Shown here: positions 1 through 13,090 of the stretch, one piece after another | Layout: each line of letters opens with the position of its first letter | Position numbering within the stretch: the first letter of the stretch is position 1 | NCBI GenBank assembly: GCA_002403855.1 | Contig: DHIO01000052.1 | Span: 57,645 to 85,689 of the forward strand | DNA: 28,045 nt | Source: Acidimicrobiia bacterium UBA4744 | Lineage (GTDB): Bacteria; Actinomycetota; Acidimicrobiia; Spongiisociales; UBA4744 | Direction: 5' to 3' | Position numbers and translations under genes: made by a program | The notes under the pieces: model-generated | Database searches by the model: none | What the model was told of the DNA's origin: nothing | The model's input: the letters and a program-made list of their open reading frames with translations, nothing else

Positions 1-609
1 GCCTTCGTCGTCTTTCAACCGGTGCAGGTGCTGCCCCGGGTCCGGCTGGCTCCCGGGTTCACGCTCACCGACCAGACCGGAGAGCAGCTCACCAGCGAGG
101 ACCTGCGCGGCAAGTTCACCCTCTACAGCTTCACCTACACCAACTGCCCGCCTCCCTGCGGCGACGTCGACACCACCATGCAGGCCATACGGAACCGGTT
201 GGGCGAGGTAGAGCTGTACGGCAACGAAGTCGAGTTCGTGACCATCTCGGTCGATCCGGACCGCGACACCACCGAAGCCCTGGCCGCCCATGCCGCTGCC
301 CTCGGGGGAGGCGAGAACTGGCGGTTCGTGACCACCGAAGACCAGACGTGGCTCAAAGACATCGTGGGTGGGGGGTTCCGCACCTACTACGAGCGGCAGG
401 AAGACGGGACGTTCATCCTCGACCCCGGGTTCGTGCTGGTCGACGGTAACGGGATCATCCGCAACGAGTACCGGTACAAGACGGTTTCACCCGACGTCGA
501 CCGCATCGTCCGTCATCTCGGGGTCCTGGCCGAGGAAGTGGAGAACAGCAAAGGCGCCGCTACCCTCGCCTACGAAGCCGCCCACCTCTTTCTCTGCTAT
601 TCACCATGA
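1..609 (+). CDS. SCO1/SenC-family protein, 5'-truncated, lacks copper-ligand His
   Basis: This is a thioredoxin-fold SCO-family protein, normally involved in CuA-site assembly or thiol redox outside the membrane. The reading frame is open from the first base of the window, and the residues before the first GTG (base 22) continue naturally into the conserved APGFTLTDQTG strand. The gene therefore starts upstream and its N-terminal membrane anchor is missing here. The Cys pair is present as NCPPPCG. The third SCO copper ligand, a His normally found in a DHS/DHT motif, is absent: the matching place reads LDPGFVLVDGNG, with Pro where the next gene has His. Such a protein may act as a thiol-disulfide partner rather than a Cu carrier; that is inference. 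Its stop overlaps the next start (ATGA), so the two are translationally coupled. Confidence 0.85.
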   Translation, partial: AFVVFQPVQVLPRVRLAPGFTLTDQTGEQLTSEDLRGKFTLYSFTYTNCPPPCGDVDTTMQAIRNRLGEVELYGNEVEFVTISVDPDRDTTEALAAHAAALGGGENWRFVTTEDQTWLKDIVGGGFRTYYERQEDGTFILDPGFVLVDGNGIIRNEYRYKTVSPDVDRIVRHLGVLAEEVENSKGAATLAYEAAHLFLCYSP

Positions 610-1238
610 CGGACACCCAGGCCAAACCCCGCCCCCGATCCTCGCTTCCGGTATGGCTGCCGGTGCTGCTGGGGATTCTGGTGATCCTCGCCCTCTTCGC
701 CTGGTTCGTGCTTCCTCGGCTGCGCCCCTACCAGTTCAACGGGACGGTCATCCAGTCGGAGATGCCCTCCACCAATTTCACGCTCACCTCGGCAGATGGC
801 CCGGTCAGCCTCAGCGACTACCGCGGCAGGCTGGTGCTGCTCTACTTCGGGTACACGTTCTGCCCGGACGTATGCCCCACCACGCTGGCCGACGTCAACA
901 AGGCGCTGGACCAGCTGGGCAACAAGGCCGAGGACGTTCAGCTGATAATGGTGTCGGTCGACCCGGCCCGGGACACCCCCGAGAAGCTGGCCGAGTACGT
1001 CGAGTTCTTCAATCCGACCTTCGTCGGGGTAACCGGCGCCGATGAGGACGTACGCCGGGTGGCTACCCTGTACAACGTCTGGTACGAGGCCCACGATGAA
1101 GAGGGCGCCTCCGGCTATCTCGTCGACCACACGGCAACCCTCAACGTGATCGATGAAGAGGGCCATCTCAAGTTGCTGATCGGCTACGGAACCGGAGCCG
1201 ACGCGATCGCCGCCGACCTCGATTACATGCTGCGGTGA
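606..1238 (+). CDS. SCO1/SenC-family copper chaperone, membrane-anchored
   Basis: A canonical SCO protein of 210 aa for insertion of copper into the CuA centre of cytochrome c oxidase. It has a short cytoplasmic N-terminus, one membrane anchor at about residues 15-36, and a thioredoxin-like domain. All three copper ligands are visible: the CPDVC motif (C86, C90) and H175 in the VDHTA motif, followed by the conserved aspartate/glycine turn. The ATG overlaps the stop of the preceding SCO gene by 4 nt. The PCuAC gene follows 46 bp downstream. The upstream gene, outside the window, may be an oxidase subunit, but this cannot be seen. Confidence 0.93.
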   Translation: MTDTQAKPRPRSSLPVWLPVLLGILVILALFAWFVLPRLRPYQFNGTVIQSEMPSTNFTLTSADGPVSLSDYRGRLVLLYFGYTFCPDVCPTTLADVNKALDQLGNKAEDVQLIMVSVDPARDTPEKLAEYVEFFNPTFVGVTGADEDVRRVATLYNVWYEAHDEEGASGYLVDHTATLNVIDEEGHLKLLIGYGTGADAIAADLDYMLR

Positions 1239-1284
1239 ACCAGGTTTGGAGGGAGGACGGCCCACCGTCTACCCGGAGGAACAA

Positions 1285-1737
1285 ATGAAGCGTTTCAAGA
1301 CCCGTTGGGCCGTTGCCGCCCTGGCCCTGGCCGCGACCATCGGTACGGTCGCCTGCAGTGAGGACGCCGGCATCGAGATATCGGATGCCTGGGGGCGACC
1401 CTCCCCCAGCGTTGCCACCGCAGGAGCGTTCTTCATGACCATCACCAACAACGGCGCCGAGGACGACGCATTGGTCGCCGCGACTTCGCCGGCGTGCGGC
1501 ACTGTTGAGCTTCACGAATCGTTCATGAACGAAGAAGGAGCGATGGCTATGCAGCCGGTACCGGGCGGCGAGATCACGTTGCCGGCCGGAGGATCGGTGG
1601 TGCTCGAGCCGGGTGGGCTGCACGTGATGTGCATCGACAAGCTCCAGGACTTCACCGAGGGCGCCGACCTGGAACTCACGCTCCGGTTCCAGAACGCCGA
1701 CGACACGACCTTCGACGTCGAGATCCGAGAGCCGTGA
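1285..1737 (+). CDS. PCuAC-type copper chaperone lipoprotein (DUF461)
   Basis: A 150-aa extracytoplasmic Cu(I) chaperone that works with SCO proteins in CuA assembly. I chose the ATG at 1285 because a strong GGAGGA site (1275-1280) lies 4 nt before it; an in-frame TTG at 1246 has no such site. The N-terminus is a lipoprotein signal ending in TVAC (C24). The copper-binding pattern of the family is present: ELHES with H77, the methionine pair M87/M89 before QPV, then the EPGGLHVM block with H113 and M115. Together with the two SCO genes this forms a three-gene copper delivery operon. Confidence 0.93.
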   Translation: MKRFKTRWAVAALALAATIGTVACSEDAGIEISDAWGRPSPSVATAGAFFMTITNNGAEDDALVAATSPACGTVELHESFMNEEGAMAMQPVPGGEITLPAGGSVVLEPGGLHVMCIDKLQDFTEGADLELTLRFQNADDTTFDVEIREP

Positions 1738-1754
1738 GCGCACTACGTGGGCAG

Positions 1755-1777
1755 TACTTCGTATCTCCTACTTCGTA
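1755..1777 (+). repeat. Direct repeat TACTTCGTA x2, 14-bp period
   Basis: TACTTCGTA occurs at 1755-1763 and 1769-1777. Each copy is a small inverted repeat (TAC-TTC-GTA), and the second extends to CTAC-TTC-GTAG. They lie between the PCuAC stop and the -10 element of the DUF1624 gene, so they could be operator half-sites or part of a terminator. Function is not established. Confidence 0.4.
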
Positions 1778-1815
1778 GCTCGACACCTGCGCGATCACGA
1801 ACCAAGAGCCGCGAG

Positions 1816-1821
1816 TAGCTT
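1816..1821 (+). promoter_or_regulatory. -10 element (TAGCTT) for a leaderless start at 1829
   Basis: TAGCTT fits TAnnnT and ends 7 nt before the ATG at 1829, so transcription would begin at or next to the start codon. No Shine-Dalgarno sequence precedes this ATG. No good -35 is visible. Confidence 0.45.
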
Positions 1822-1828
1822 CGTTGCG

Positions 1829-2983
1829 ATGAGCCCCGACCAATCGGCGGAGAGTCCAACCCGCGCCGAGACGAGCCGTCCCGCGCGCAACCTGGCCCTC
1901 GACGCGCTGCGGGGTCTGATTGTGGTGCTGATGGCGGTCGACCACGCGAACTACTTCGTCGCCCAGCAACACCCGGCGGGCGAACATTGGGGGGGTTCCT
2001 TCCCCGCCTACGACGGCGCATTGGCGTTTCTCACCCGGTTGATCACCCATCCGGTGGCGCCGGGTTTCTCCTTCCTCATGGGGATCGGGATGGTGCTGTT
2101 CGCCGCCTCTCGTCGGAAACGCGGCTGGAGCGAATGGGCCATAGGTCGCCACTTCTTGACCCGGGGAACCGTGCTCATCGTTCTCCAGTTCACGGTGGTC
2201 AACTGGGCATGGAAGCTCGGTCCGCAGCCGTTCCCACGGTTCTACGTGGGAGTCCTGGCGGCGCTCGGTGGCGGAATGATGCTGGGGACCCTGTTTCTGC
2301 GGCTGAAACCGCCGACCCTGGCGTTCCTAGGCATGGTGCTCTTGATCGGAATCGAGTTCTCCCACCCCGATCCTTCCCAATGGGGCACTATCTTCGACCA
2401 GCCATTGGGGTTGATCTTCGGATACAGCGGCGGCGATTCGGTCCTGTGGTCCAACTATCCGATCCTGACCTGGCTGGAATTGGTGGTCTTCGGTATGGCC
2501 TTCGGCAAATGGATGCTGCTCGACGAAACAAGAGCCTTGCGGTGGGCGATGGCCATCGGAATCGGGTCTCTCGTGGCGTTCTACCTCGTCCGGGTGTTCG
2601 ACGGCTTTGGCAACATCCGGCCGCGGTCCGGGGACGACTGGATCGGCTACCTCAACGTGGTCAAGTATCCGCCCGCCCTGACGTTCACTCTGCTCACTAT
2701 GGGCTTCAATCTGATCGTCTTGAGTCTCTTCGCACGTGTGGGGAACCGGGGTGCCCGCCTGGTAGAGCCCCTGGCCGCGTTCGGGCGAGTTCCCTTGTTC
2801 TTCTACGTGACGCACCTGTACCTCTACGCGGGATTGGGGGCCTGGTTGGCTCCCAACGGGACCACGCTTCCGATCATGTACATCTACTGGGCGGCCGGCC
2901 TGGTCGTGCTCTACCCGCTGTGCATCTGGTACGGCCGGCTCAAGCAGAGGCGGCCGGCCAATTCGCTGTTGCGCTTCCTGTAG
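1829..2983 (+). CDS. DUF1624 / heparan-alpha-glucosaminide N-acetyltransferase-like membrane protein
   Basis: A 384-aa polytopic membrane protein of the DUF1624 (HGSNAT catalytic-like, YeiB-related) family. The N-terminus has the family signature: LALDALRGLIVVLMAVDHAN, an RG followed by a membrane-embedded DH. Near the C-terminus is the conserved block starting YLNVVKYPPAL and ending in AFGRVPLFFYVTHLYLY. About ten hydrophobic segments are visible. By homology it may transfer acetyl or acyl groups across the membrane to a sugar; substrate unknown. The ATG has no Shine-Dalgarno site but sits 7 nt after a TAGCTT -10, suggesting a leaderless mRNA. mobA begins 29 bp after its stop with its own -10-like element. 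Confidence 0.85.
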   Translation: MSPDQSAESPTRAETSRPARNLALDALRGLIVVLMAVDHANYFVAQQHPAGEHWGGSFPAYDGALAFLTRLITHPVAPGFSFLMGIGMVLFAASRRKRGWSEWAIGRHFLTRGTVLIVLQFTVVNWAWKLGPQPFPRFYVGVLAALGGGMMLGTLFLRLKPPTLAFLGMVLLIGIEFSHPDPSQWGTIFDQPLGLIFGYSGGDSVLWSNYPILTWLELVVFGMAFGKWMLLDETRALRWAMAIGIGSLVAFYLVRVFDGFGNIRPRSGDDWIGYLNVVKYPPALTFTLLTMGFNLIVLSLFARVGNRGARLVEPLAAFGRVPLFFYVTHLYLYAGLGAWLAPNGTTLPIMYIYWAAGLVVLYPLCIWYGRLKQRRPANSLLRFL

Positions 2984-3000
2984 GGACCGATCCGACCCGT

Positions 3001-3006
3001 TACGGT
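3001..3006 (+). promoter_or_regulatory. -10 element (TACGGT) for a leaderless start at 3013
   Basis: TACGGT (TAnnnT) ends 6 nt before the mobA ATG, and the short gap carries no ribosome binding site. The -35 region is not recognisable. Confidence 0.4.
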
Positions 3007-3012
3007 AGGCAC

Positions 3013-3600
3013 ATGGAACCTCTCGGAGTGATCCTGGCCGGTGGCGGATCCGCGCGGATGGGCCGCGACAAGGCCCTCGTCGACGTGGCCGGCCGGCCGA
3101 TGGTCGAATGGGTGGCCGGCGCGGTGCGTTCTGTCACCGACGATCTCGTCATCATCGGGCGGGACGGGATCCTGACCGGAATCAGATGCGCGCCCGATGA
3201 CCATCCGGGGCGGCGCGGTCCGCTGGCCGGCCTGGCGACCGCCCTACGCCTGGCGGAGGACCGACCGGTCGTACTGGTGGCCGTGGACCAACCGTGGGTG
3301 CGGGCGGCCACCCTCGAAGCCCTTCTGGACAGGGCCGGTCCGATCCACGCGGTGGTTCCCATCGAAGGAAACGCCCGCCAGGTGACGTGCGCCGTCTATC
3401 CGGCTTCCTGGGCCGGCCGGGCGGCCGAAGAAGAGACGGCCGGAGGTTCGATCCAATCCCTTCTCGACGCCCTTCTCTACCGTCAGATCGAACCAGCGGA
3501 GTGGCAGACCTGGAGCGAGGACGGCCGGTCCTGGTTCAGCGTCGATACGGAGGCCGCGTTGCACGAAGGTTTGCAGAGGTTCGGGCCTCTCCCTTCCTAA
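3013..3600 (+). CDS. mobA: Molybdenum cofactor guanylyltransferase
   Basis: MobA (195 aa) attaches GMP to Mo-molybdopterin, giving the bis-MGD cofactor required by NarG. The nucleotide-binding loop is ILAGGGSARMGRDKAL near residues 7-22, with LAGG and DKA typical of MobA rather than the cytidylyl enzyme MocA (LAAG). Further motifs are DHPGRRGPLAGLATAL and the metal-site region VAVDQPWV. The open frame extends far upstream, but that part is a shadow of the DUF1624 gene. The ATG at 3013 gives the normal family N-terminus and lies 6 nt after TACGGT. The gene ends 30 bp from the end of narI, convergently, so it sits beside the enzyme it likely serves. Confidence 0.92.
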   Translation: MEPLGVILAGGGSARMGRDKALVDVAGRPMVEWVAGAVRSVTDDLVIIGRDGILTGIRCAPDDHPGRRGPLAGLATALRLAEDRPVVLVAVDQPWVRAATLEALLDRAGPIHAVVPIEGNARQVTCAVYPASWAGRAAEEETAGGSIQSLLDALLYRQIEPAEWQTWSEDGRSWFSVDTEAALHEGLQRFGPLPS

Positions 3601-3629
3601 CCGCTGGTGGGCGGGTGGGGACTACGCGG

Positions 3630-4343
3630 CTAGCGCCCGACCCCCACCGGCTCTCTTTCCGGTTCGGCCGGGCGGTCACGCCGCACCCATTTCACCAGCT
3701 GGAACGGACGGGTCAGATAGCGCAACGGGAGCGTGATCATGTGCACCAGCCTCGAGAACGGGAACACCACCAGAAACACGAAGAACAGTGAGGCGTGGAA
3801 CTGGAGGATGAACGGCAGCGGTGCCACGAGTTCCGGCCGGGGCTGCAGGATGAACAGCGACTGAACGTAAGGAACGAACACGTCGGTCCCCCAGTACGAG
3901 CCGAACCTATACACCGTTGCGATCAGGATGCCGGTGATCACCTGCAGCAGCACCAAGCCGAGCACCACCAGATCCATGGGAGTGGTGACCGCCCTGATCT
4001 TGCTCACGCTCACTCGCCGGTAGATGAGCATCCCCAAGCCGAACAGCGCCCACAGGGCGAGCGCCAGGCCAGTGATTTCGAGCGCGTACAGCCGGATGGG
4101 CGACCGGTTCCACACGTTGAATAGACCCGGCAGGATCAACGCCAGGAAGTGTGCCAAGAGGATGAGCACCAATCCCCAGTGGAACGGCACCGAACCCCAA
4201 AACAGCTGGCGACCTTCCAACAGCTGGGACGAAAGGGAGGACACGGTGAACGGCCGGCGAACCAGCCGGTAGACCGTGCCGACGATCGCAACGACGATGG
4301 CCACGTACGGGAACACAACAAAGAGGAGCATGTTCCAGTTCAT
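3630..4343 (-). CDS. narI: Respiratory nitrate reductase gamma subunit (cytochrome b)
   Basis: NarI (237 aa) is the membrane diheme cytochrome b that oxidises quinol and anchors NarGH. Five transmembrane segments can be read. The four heme-ligand histidines are at H55 (PFHWG), H65 (LAHFL), H183 (QFHASL) and H201 (RLVHMI). The spacings of 10 and 18 match H56/H66 and H187/H205 of E. coli NarI. The C-terminal tail is charged and proline-rich. The ATG overlaps the narJ stop by 4 nt (ATGA). It is the last gene of the regulator-cytochrome-narGHJI operon. Confidence 0.96.
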   Translation of the reverse strand: MNWNMLLFVVFPYVAIVVAIVGTVYRLVRRPFTVSSLSSQLLEGRQLFWGSVPFHWGLVLILLAHFLALILPGLFNVWNRSPIRLYALEITGLALALWALFGLGMLIYRRVSVSKIRAVTTPMDLVVLGLVLLQVITGILIATVYRFGSYWGTDVFVPYVQSLFILQPRPELVAPLPFILQFHASLFFVFLVVFPFSRLVHMITLPLRYLTRPFQLVKWVRRDRPAEPEREPVGVGR

Positions 4344-4854
4344 CCTGCACCTCCCACGGGAACCTCGAGCCGCTCTGCGGCTTCGGAAGCGGCCACCAGG
4401 ACATGCCGGTAGGGATTGTCGGCTTCCGTTTCCTTGAGGGTCTTCTTCATCTTGTCCAACGATTGAGCGAACACTTCGACCAGAGGGACAACGGGTCGGT
4501 CGGTGGCGGCCAGATAGCGAAGCACCGGCTCCAAGTGGTCCGCCAATTCCCCACGGCGGTCGATCCCCTCCTCGTCCTGGGCAACCTTCACGGCGGCCAG
4601 GAACTCGCCCCGCTGGTAGTTCTCACCCCAGATCACGTACCCGACATAGGGAGCGAAGATTGGGGCCAGGTCGAGGGTACGGGTGTGCAATTCCTCCCAG
4701 CCGGACAGCGAAAGCTTGTCCATCTCCCCCAGGAACTTGAGAAGGTGCCGCCGGACCGGGCCGCCCGGTAGCGCCTCCCATGTTGCCCGCAGCGTCTCAG
4801 GGCTTCCCGGACCCGGGTACTCGAGGGCCAGGGCGATGGCTTCGAACTCGTCCA

Positions 4855-4855
<1 letters not shown>
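4340..4855 (-). CDS. narJ: Nitrate reductase assembly chaperone (TorD/NarJ family)
   Basis: NarJ (171 aa) is the cytoplasmic chaperone that binds the NarG N-terminus and guides molybdenum cofactor insertion; it is not part of the mature enzyme. The protein is a helical TorD-like fold with the family motif RRGELADHLEPVLRYLA at about residues 100-116 (GELPDHL in other NarJ). The start is fixed by a 1-base overlap with the narH stop (TGATG), and the stop overlaps the narI start by 4 nt. The size is slightly below E. coli NarJ. Order and coupling are those of standard nar operons. Confidence 0.93.
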
Positions 4856-6366
<1,511 letters not shown>

Positions 6367-6377
6367 GCGATCCCCTT

Positions 6378-9988
<3,611 letters not shown>

Positions 9989-9992
<4 letters not shown>

Positions 9993-10783
9993 GATCTGCT
10001 CCTCAATTGCCGGAGGTAGTTGATTCGGTTGCGTTTGGGGAAGACGAACATCACACCGAGAAGGATTGCGGCTCCGGCCAATCCCAGGATCCACAGCAGG
10101 TCGACCTGGACGTCGGTGTAGGTCCTGATCGAGCCGAAGTAGGCCCCCAAGTCTGCCCGCTCCTGGTCGGTCAGAGGTTTGTCCGCGAAGATCGGCTGCA
10201 TCGTGGCCGACGGCGGGTTGGCCAACGCGGCCGCCACCGCGTCGCTGCCCCCGTAACGGAGAGCCAGGTCGGTCAGGTCGGGACCGAGGGTAGGTCCGCC
10301 CAGATCGGAGTGCGTTCCGGCCGAGTGGCAAGCATGACAGGCCGGGCCCCCGTTCTCGAGACCGGTCCGGCCCAGGAAGAGCTTCTCGCCCACCGCTGCC
10401 CCGCCTTCGCCCACCGGGACCGTATCCGCGGGGATGAACACGCCGGCCTGGATGTAGGAGATGACGGCATCGATCTCGGCGTCGGATAGCTGCGGCTGGG
10501 CAGGCATCTCAGCGTCGTAGGTCACGCCGTTGACGTCGATCGGTCCGCTCTTGCCGTTGAGGATCACATCGCGGATGTACTCCGCATCGGCAACGTTGGG
10601 ATTGTCGACCAGCGGAGGAAACGACCCGGGAACTCCAACACCTGTTCCTTGATGACAGGCGGCGCAACTCGCCAAGTAGACCTCCCGGCCATCAGGGGTC
10701 TCCTGTGCAGACGAAGCGGGAGCAGAGAACCACGCCATCGCGATCGCCCCTACGACGAACCCAGTGCGCAACCAGCGTCTCAT
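9989..10783 (-). CDS. Membrane-anchored diheme cytochrome c of the nar operon
   Basis: A 264-aa secreted c-type cytochrome. It has a Sec signal peptide (MRRW start, cleavage near SSA at residue 26) and two class-I-like heme domains: CAACH at 40-44 with likely Met ligand M93, and CHACH at 149-153 with likely M195. A C-terminal membrane anchor at about 229-248 precedes a basic tail. I chose the ATG at 10783 (GAGAGGGG upstream, normal signal peptide) over the earlier in-frame ATG at 10822. The stop overlaps the narG start (ATGA), so it is tightly coupled to the reductase. Most nar operons lack such a gene. Thermus nar operons begin with a diheme cytochrome gene, narC, which is the closest precedent I know; orthology is not shown. 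It may pass electrons to or from NarI on the outer face. Confidence 0.9.
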
Positions 10784-10821
10784 GCGGCCACCCCTCTCGA
10801 TCGATTGTCCTTGTGGCTCCA

Positions 10822-11328
10822 CTATCGCTTCCTCGGTCTCTCAGGCCGCAAGCGGCGCGGGGCACTCACCGGGTGGGGAGGTGTATCCGGCGGGAGTTGG
10901 TGAGTACCTGCATCGATCTCGGCGGCATGGCCGGCTAGATCAGCAAAGGTCGTGTCGGCCAGCTGGGCGGCCAGGGCATTCTGAGCACGAGCCCAGGGTA
11001 TGTGGATCGGACACGACTCCTCCCATGCGCACGGTCCTCCTCGCAGCACGCATTGCTCGAGTTTGATCGGACCCTCGGCCGCCTCCACGACCTCGAGCAG
11101 GGTGATGTCGACCGCCGGCCGAGCGAGGGTGTAGCCACCGGTCGGACCGGCCACCGCTTCGAGCAGACCATGTTGGACCAGATTGGCGAGGATCTGGGTC
11201 AAGTAGCGGTGGGGAATGTCCATCTCACCGGCGATCTCGCGCGCCTTGCGCCGCTCCCCTGGATGACGAGCCAAGTCGAGCACAGCCCGCACCGAGTAGT
11301 CGCCCTTCCGTCCGAGAGACGCCTGCAT
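10822..11328 (-). CDS. Rrf2-family Fe-S transcription regulator (IscR/NsrR-like)
   Basis: A 168-aa winged-helix regulator of the Rrf2 family. The N-terminal DNA-binding part includes the recognition helix region IPHRYLTQILANLVQHGLL and the wing GPTGGYTLARP (about residues 38-71). The cluster-binding Cys are C93, C100 and C106, followed by H109, a pattern close to IscR, which uses three Cys and a His, and to NsrR. A [2Fe-2S] or [4Fe-4S] cluster sensing NO, redox state or Fe-S supply is likely; which one cannot be read from sequence. A proline- and arginine-rich tail of about 25 residues is unusual. It is first in the operon, 38 bp before the cytochrome c, with a promoter at 11336-11363, so it probably regulates itself and the nar genes. 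Confidence 0.93.
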   Translation of the reverse strand: MQASLGRKGDYSVRAVLDLARHPGERRKAREIAGEMDIPHRYLTQILANLVQHGLLEAVAGPTGGYTLARPAVDITLLEVVEAAEGPIKLEQCVLRGGPCAWEESCPIHIPWARAQNALAAQLADTTFADLAGHAAEIDAGTHQLPPDTPPHPVSAPRRLRPERPRKR

Positions 11329-11335
11329 ATTCTTC

Positions 11336-11363
11336 AGCTTAGTACTTAACGTTTATCTTGCAA
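11336..11363 (-). promoter_or_regulatory. Promoter of the Rrf2-cytochrome-narGHJI operon
   Basis: On the minus strand, TTGCAA (11358-11363) and TAAGCT (11336-11341) are separated by 16 bp. The -10 ends 7 nt before the regulator ATG at 11328, so the mRNA is probably leaderless. It lies back to back with the narK promoter. Confidence 0.55.
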
Positions 11364-11375
11364 CTTGACGTTTGT
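11344..11375. promoter_or_regulatory. Candidate tandem operator between the divergent nar promoters
   Basis: ACTTAACGTTTAT (11344-11356) and ACTTGACGTTTGT (11363-11375) match at 11 of 13 positions and start 19 bp apart, about two helical turns. The first copy lies in the -10/-35 spacer of the regulator operon, and the second covers the -35 of narK. A regulator bound here could control both arms. The Rrf2 protein is the obvious candidate, by inference. Confidence 0.5.
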
Positions 11376-11393
11376 GTCCGAATCCACTATCAA
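11365..11393 (+). promoter_or_regulatory. Promoter of the narK1-narK2 operon
   Basis: TTGACG (11365-11370) and TATCAA (11388-11393) are separated by 17 bp, a good sigma-70-type promoter. Start of transcription is expected near 11400, leaving a short leader with the GGAGGG ribosome site at 11419-11424. Confidence 0.6.
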
Positions 11394-11427
11394 GCAGTCG
11401 ACAGTTTGGATTCTCACAGGAGGGATG

Positions 11428-13044
11428 ATGAATCAGGACGATCGGACGTCACCTGCTGTGGAGGTACCGCCCAAGCTGCTCGACTTCAAACAGGAACGCA
11501 TCCGGACGCTCCACTTCACGTGGATCGCCTTTTTTATGACGTTCTATGTGTGGTTCAACATGGCCCCGATGGCGACCACCATGTTGGACTCCGTCGGGTG
11601 GTTGACCGAGGAGCACGTCAAGATCCTCCTGATCTCCAACGTCGCTCTGACCATCCCTGCCCGTATCGTCGTCGGGGCCCTCATCGACCGATTCGGCGCC
11701 CGCGTCGTGTTCTCAGGACTGATGATTGTCATGGCCATCCCGGCCTTGGTGTTCGTGCTGGCCAACTCGTTCACACAAATGTTGGTGGCCCGATTGGTGC
11801 TCAGCTCGGTGGGAGCCGGATTCGTTATCGGGATCAAAATGGTCGCCCAGTGGTTCCCGCCCAAGTACATCGGCCGGGCCGAAGGTTTCTACGCCGGGTG
11901 GGGCAACTTCGGGTCTGCCTTCGCGGCGATGACTCTCCCCTGGTTCGCCATCACGGTCATGGACGGCTGGTTTGGCCTGGGTGACAACGCCTGGCGCTGG
12001 GCGTTGGGGGTCAACGGCTTCGTTATGGGCGCCTACGGGGTCATGTACTACTTCCTCGTCCGTGACGTTCCCAAAGGCGAGGAGCTACACAAAGCCAAGA
12101 GGACCGAGCCGATGATGGTCACGTCCTGGGGAGACCTGATCCAGTACCTCGCCTGGTCGTTCCCGCTCATGGGGGCGCTCGGAGTGCTGGCCTGGCGGAT
12201 CGGAAAGGTGGAGATCGAGGGCGAGCCAGTTCTGTCGAACGGCGTACTCATCGGGATCTACGGAATCTTGCTGGTGGTGTACGGCGTCCACGTGATCAAG
12301 ACATTGCAGATCAACCTGCCGTACCTCCGGGCCGGTGTTCCCGAGGATGAGAAGTACCACTGGGGCAGCGTGGCTGCCTTGAACAGCACGTACTTCGCCA
12401 ACTTCGGGGCCGAACTGGCAGTTGTGTCGATGCTGCCCTCCTTCTTTGAAAACACCTTTGTGCCGCTCAAGAACAGCGCCGGCCAACCGTTGGTGACTGC
12501 AACCGTGGCCGGAATCGTTGCCGCTTCGTTCGCCTTCGTGAACCTGGGAGCCCGTCCCCTGGGTGGCTATCTGTCCGACCGCATGTCCAACCGGAAGCGA
12601 ACGATGCTGATCTACATGATCGGGATCGCCGTCGGGTTTCTGCTGATGGGTTTCATCGGACGGTGGGGAGGAGGCGTTGATGCCGACGGATTGCGGGTAG
12701 TCGTACCAATGTTTGACGGCCTTTGGTGGTTGGTGTTCGCGGTGGCCATCACCATCTTCGCCTCGGTGTTCGTGCAGGGAGCCGAAGGCGCCACCTTCGC
12801 CATCATCCCCATGATCAACAAGCGGATGACCGGCCAAATCGCTGGCATGGCCGGCGCCTACGGCAATGTCGGGGCCGTCATCTACCTCGTGCTGTTCTCT
12901 CTGGTGGACGCCAAGACGTTCTTCTTCATCCTGGCCGGCGGGGCAGCCCTGAGTTTTCTCGTAACGCTCTTCCTGCTCGAGGAACCAGAGGGTTCCTTTG
13001 AGGCCGAATTCATCCACGACGCCGAAGGGAAGCTCGAGGCGTAA
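11428..13044 (+). CDS. narK1: Nitrate/nitrite transporter, NarK1-like (MFS, NNP family)
   Basis: A 538-aa, 12-helix MFS transporter of the nitrate/nitrite porter family. The signatures are the block from GAGFVIGIKMVAQWFPP to AGWGNFGSAFAAM in the first half and AGMAGAYGNVGAV in the second (the two glycine-rich nitrate signatures). An Arg in each half fits the substrate sites: IPARIVVGALIDRFG and GARPLGGYLSDR. Two ATGs are in tandem (11425, 11428); the GGAGGG site abuts the first, so 11428 is better spaced. It is likely a nitrate/proton symporter, as assigned to NarK1-type proteins, but that is inference. narK2 follows after 46 bp. Confidence 0.92.
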   Translation: MNQDDRTSPAVEVPPKLLDFKQERIRTLHFTWIAFFMTFYVWFNMAPMATTMLDSVGWLTEEHVKILLISNVALTIPARIVVGALIDRFGARVVFSGLMIVMAIPALVFVLANSFTQMLVARLVLSSVGAGFVIGIKMVAQWFPPKYIGRAEGFYAGWGNFGSAFAAMTLPWFAITVMDGWFGLGDNAWRWALGVNGFVMGAYGVMYYFLVRDVPKGEELHKAKRTEPMMVTSWGDLIQYLAWSFPLMGALGVLAWRIGKVEIEGEPVLSNGVLIGIYGILLVVYGVHVIKTLQINLPYLRAGVPEDEKYHWGSVAALNSTYFANFGAELAVVSMLPSFFENTFVPLKNSAGQPLVTATVAGIVAASFAFVNLGARPLGGYLSDRMSNRKRTMLIYMIGIAVGFLLMGFIGRWGGGVDADGLRVVVPMFDGLWWLVFAVAITIFASVFVQGAEGATFAIIPMINKRMTGQIAGMAGAYGNVGAVIYLVLFSLVDAKTFFFILAGGAALSFLVTLFLLEEPEGSFEAEFIHDAEGKLEA

Positions 13045-13090
13045 TCGGAAACCGGGGTTTTGGACCGTAGCGCGCAGAAAGGGAACGGGA

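Noticed and set aside
3601..3650. Bidirectional terminator between mobA and narI (GGTGGG at 3606, CCCACC at 3643)
   Set aside because: The stem extends only 6 bp before mismatches, the loop is over 30 nt, and the right arm lies inside the narI coding end.
11329..11424. FNR/Crp-type TTGAT-N4-ATCAA site in the nar intergenic region
   Set aside because: TTGAC and ATCAA occur but at the spacing of promoter hexamers, not as an FNR dyad.
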